From CAZCTC01 sp964501335 (lineage in GTDB: Bacteria > Chloroflexota > Anaerolineae > B4-G1 > SLSP01), in NCBI GenBank assembly GCA_964501335.1, contig CAZCTC010000106.1:1-21298 (forward strand): a stretch of DNA of 21,298 nt, given 5' to 3'. Below, one piece after another: positions 21,244 through 21,298 of the stretch. Each line of letters opens with the position of its first letter. The stretch's first letter is position 1. A program made the translations under genes and the position numbers. The notes beneath the pieces were generated by a model. That model was not told where the DNA came from, did no database searches, and worked only from the letters and a program-made list of their open reading frames with translations.

Positions 21244-21298
21244 CATGACCTTCTGTCCTGAAAATAGGCCCAGAAAAGACTCACCACAGATCGAAGAT
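21244..21298 (+). repeat. Left-flank module of the modular element and start of the GCAGAG-type repeat
   Basis: CATGACCTTCTGTCCTGAAA (from 21244) matches 5974-5993 with one change. CACAGATCGAAGAT at the end resembles CGCGGATCGAAGAT at 15372-15385, so a further repeat probably starts here and runs out of the window. Confidence 0.65.

Noticed and set aside
1..21298. tRNA, rRNA or known riboswitch
   Set aside because: No cloverleaf, rRNA or familiar riboswitch core was seen by eye in the intergenic regions; a tRNAscan or Rfam search could still reveal one.

Overview
The window looks like chromosomal DNA of a Chloroflexota bacterium, most likely Anaerolineae-like. This is inference, since no rRNA or marker gene is present. 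It rests on a secreted CAP-domain protein with a C-terminal YLPI tail, a lipoprotein carrying the FEHGRMIW / YVFYDPG / RGFGKVWR C-terminal domain common in that phylum, and many PD40/WD40 envelope proteins. The intergenic regions are unusually repeat-rich.

Layout. 1-1440: adenosine deaminase (minus) with repeat copies on both sides. 1441-5897: a DnaE2-type error-prone DNA polymerase (minus), divergent from a PcfJ-like protein (plus); overlapping promoters and a 19-bp-arm palindrome lie between them. 5898-6275: three tandem palindromic repeat units. 6276-9214 (minus, led by a good sigma-70 promoter at 9251-9278): two paralogous QueG-like double [4Fe-4S] proteins flanking a Nei/Fpg-like DNA glycosylase that lacks the N-terminal catalytic proline. 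9215-9641: the most complete copy of the repeat family, with perfect 17-bp terminal inverted repeats. 9642-15324 (plus): CAP-domain exoprotein, GNAT acetyltransferase overlapping a lipoprotein, then a zinc-ribbon/TM/WD40 protein. 15326-15495: a MITE-like element between two convergent genes. 15499-17177 (minus): membrane class III nucleotide cyclase and a small membrane protein. 17178-17622: degenerate repeats, a minus-strand element copy and a 97-bp inverted-repeat element. 17623-19236 (plus): TolB/PD40-like lipoprotein and a three-TM protein behind a consensus promoter, ended by a true intrinsic terminator. 19237-21298: more element copies, a RimJ/RimL-like GNAT (minus) and a CruF-like membrane protein (minus).

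The most striking feature is not a gene. It is a family of modular intergenic elements present at least eight times in 21 kb. A conserved block of about 55 nt starts GTCCCGCAA and ends GGGGGAGAGAG. It is followed at a nearly fixed 66-73 nt by a palindrome whose stem sequence varies while pairing is kept, then by one of three suffixes. The palindromes have T-runs on the outer 5' side and A-runs on the 3' side, the reverse of a classical intrinsic terminator. Nearly all copies share one orientation regardless of the direction of neighbouring genes. A second, unrelated repeat (15326-15495) apparently inserted into an 8-bp target in which the stop codons of two convergent genes overlapped, giving each gene its own copy.

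Functionally the genes are mostly housekeeping or accessory: purine salvage, translesion synthesis, base-excision repair and Fe-S redox chemistry, cell-envelope propeller proteins, cyclic-nucleotide signalling and acetyltransferases. No tRNA, rRNA, CRISPR array, transposase or phage gene was seen.
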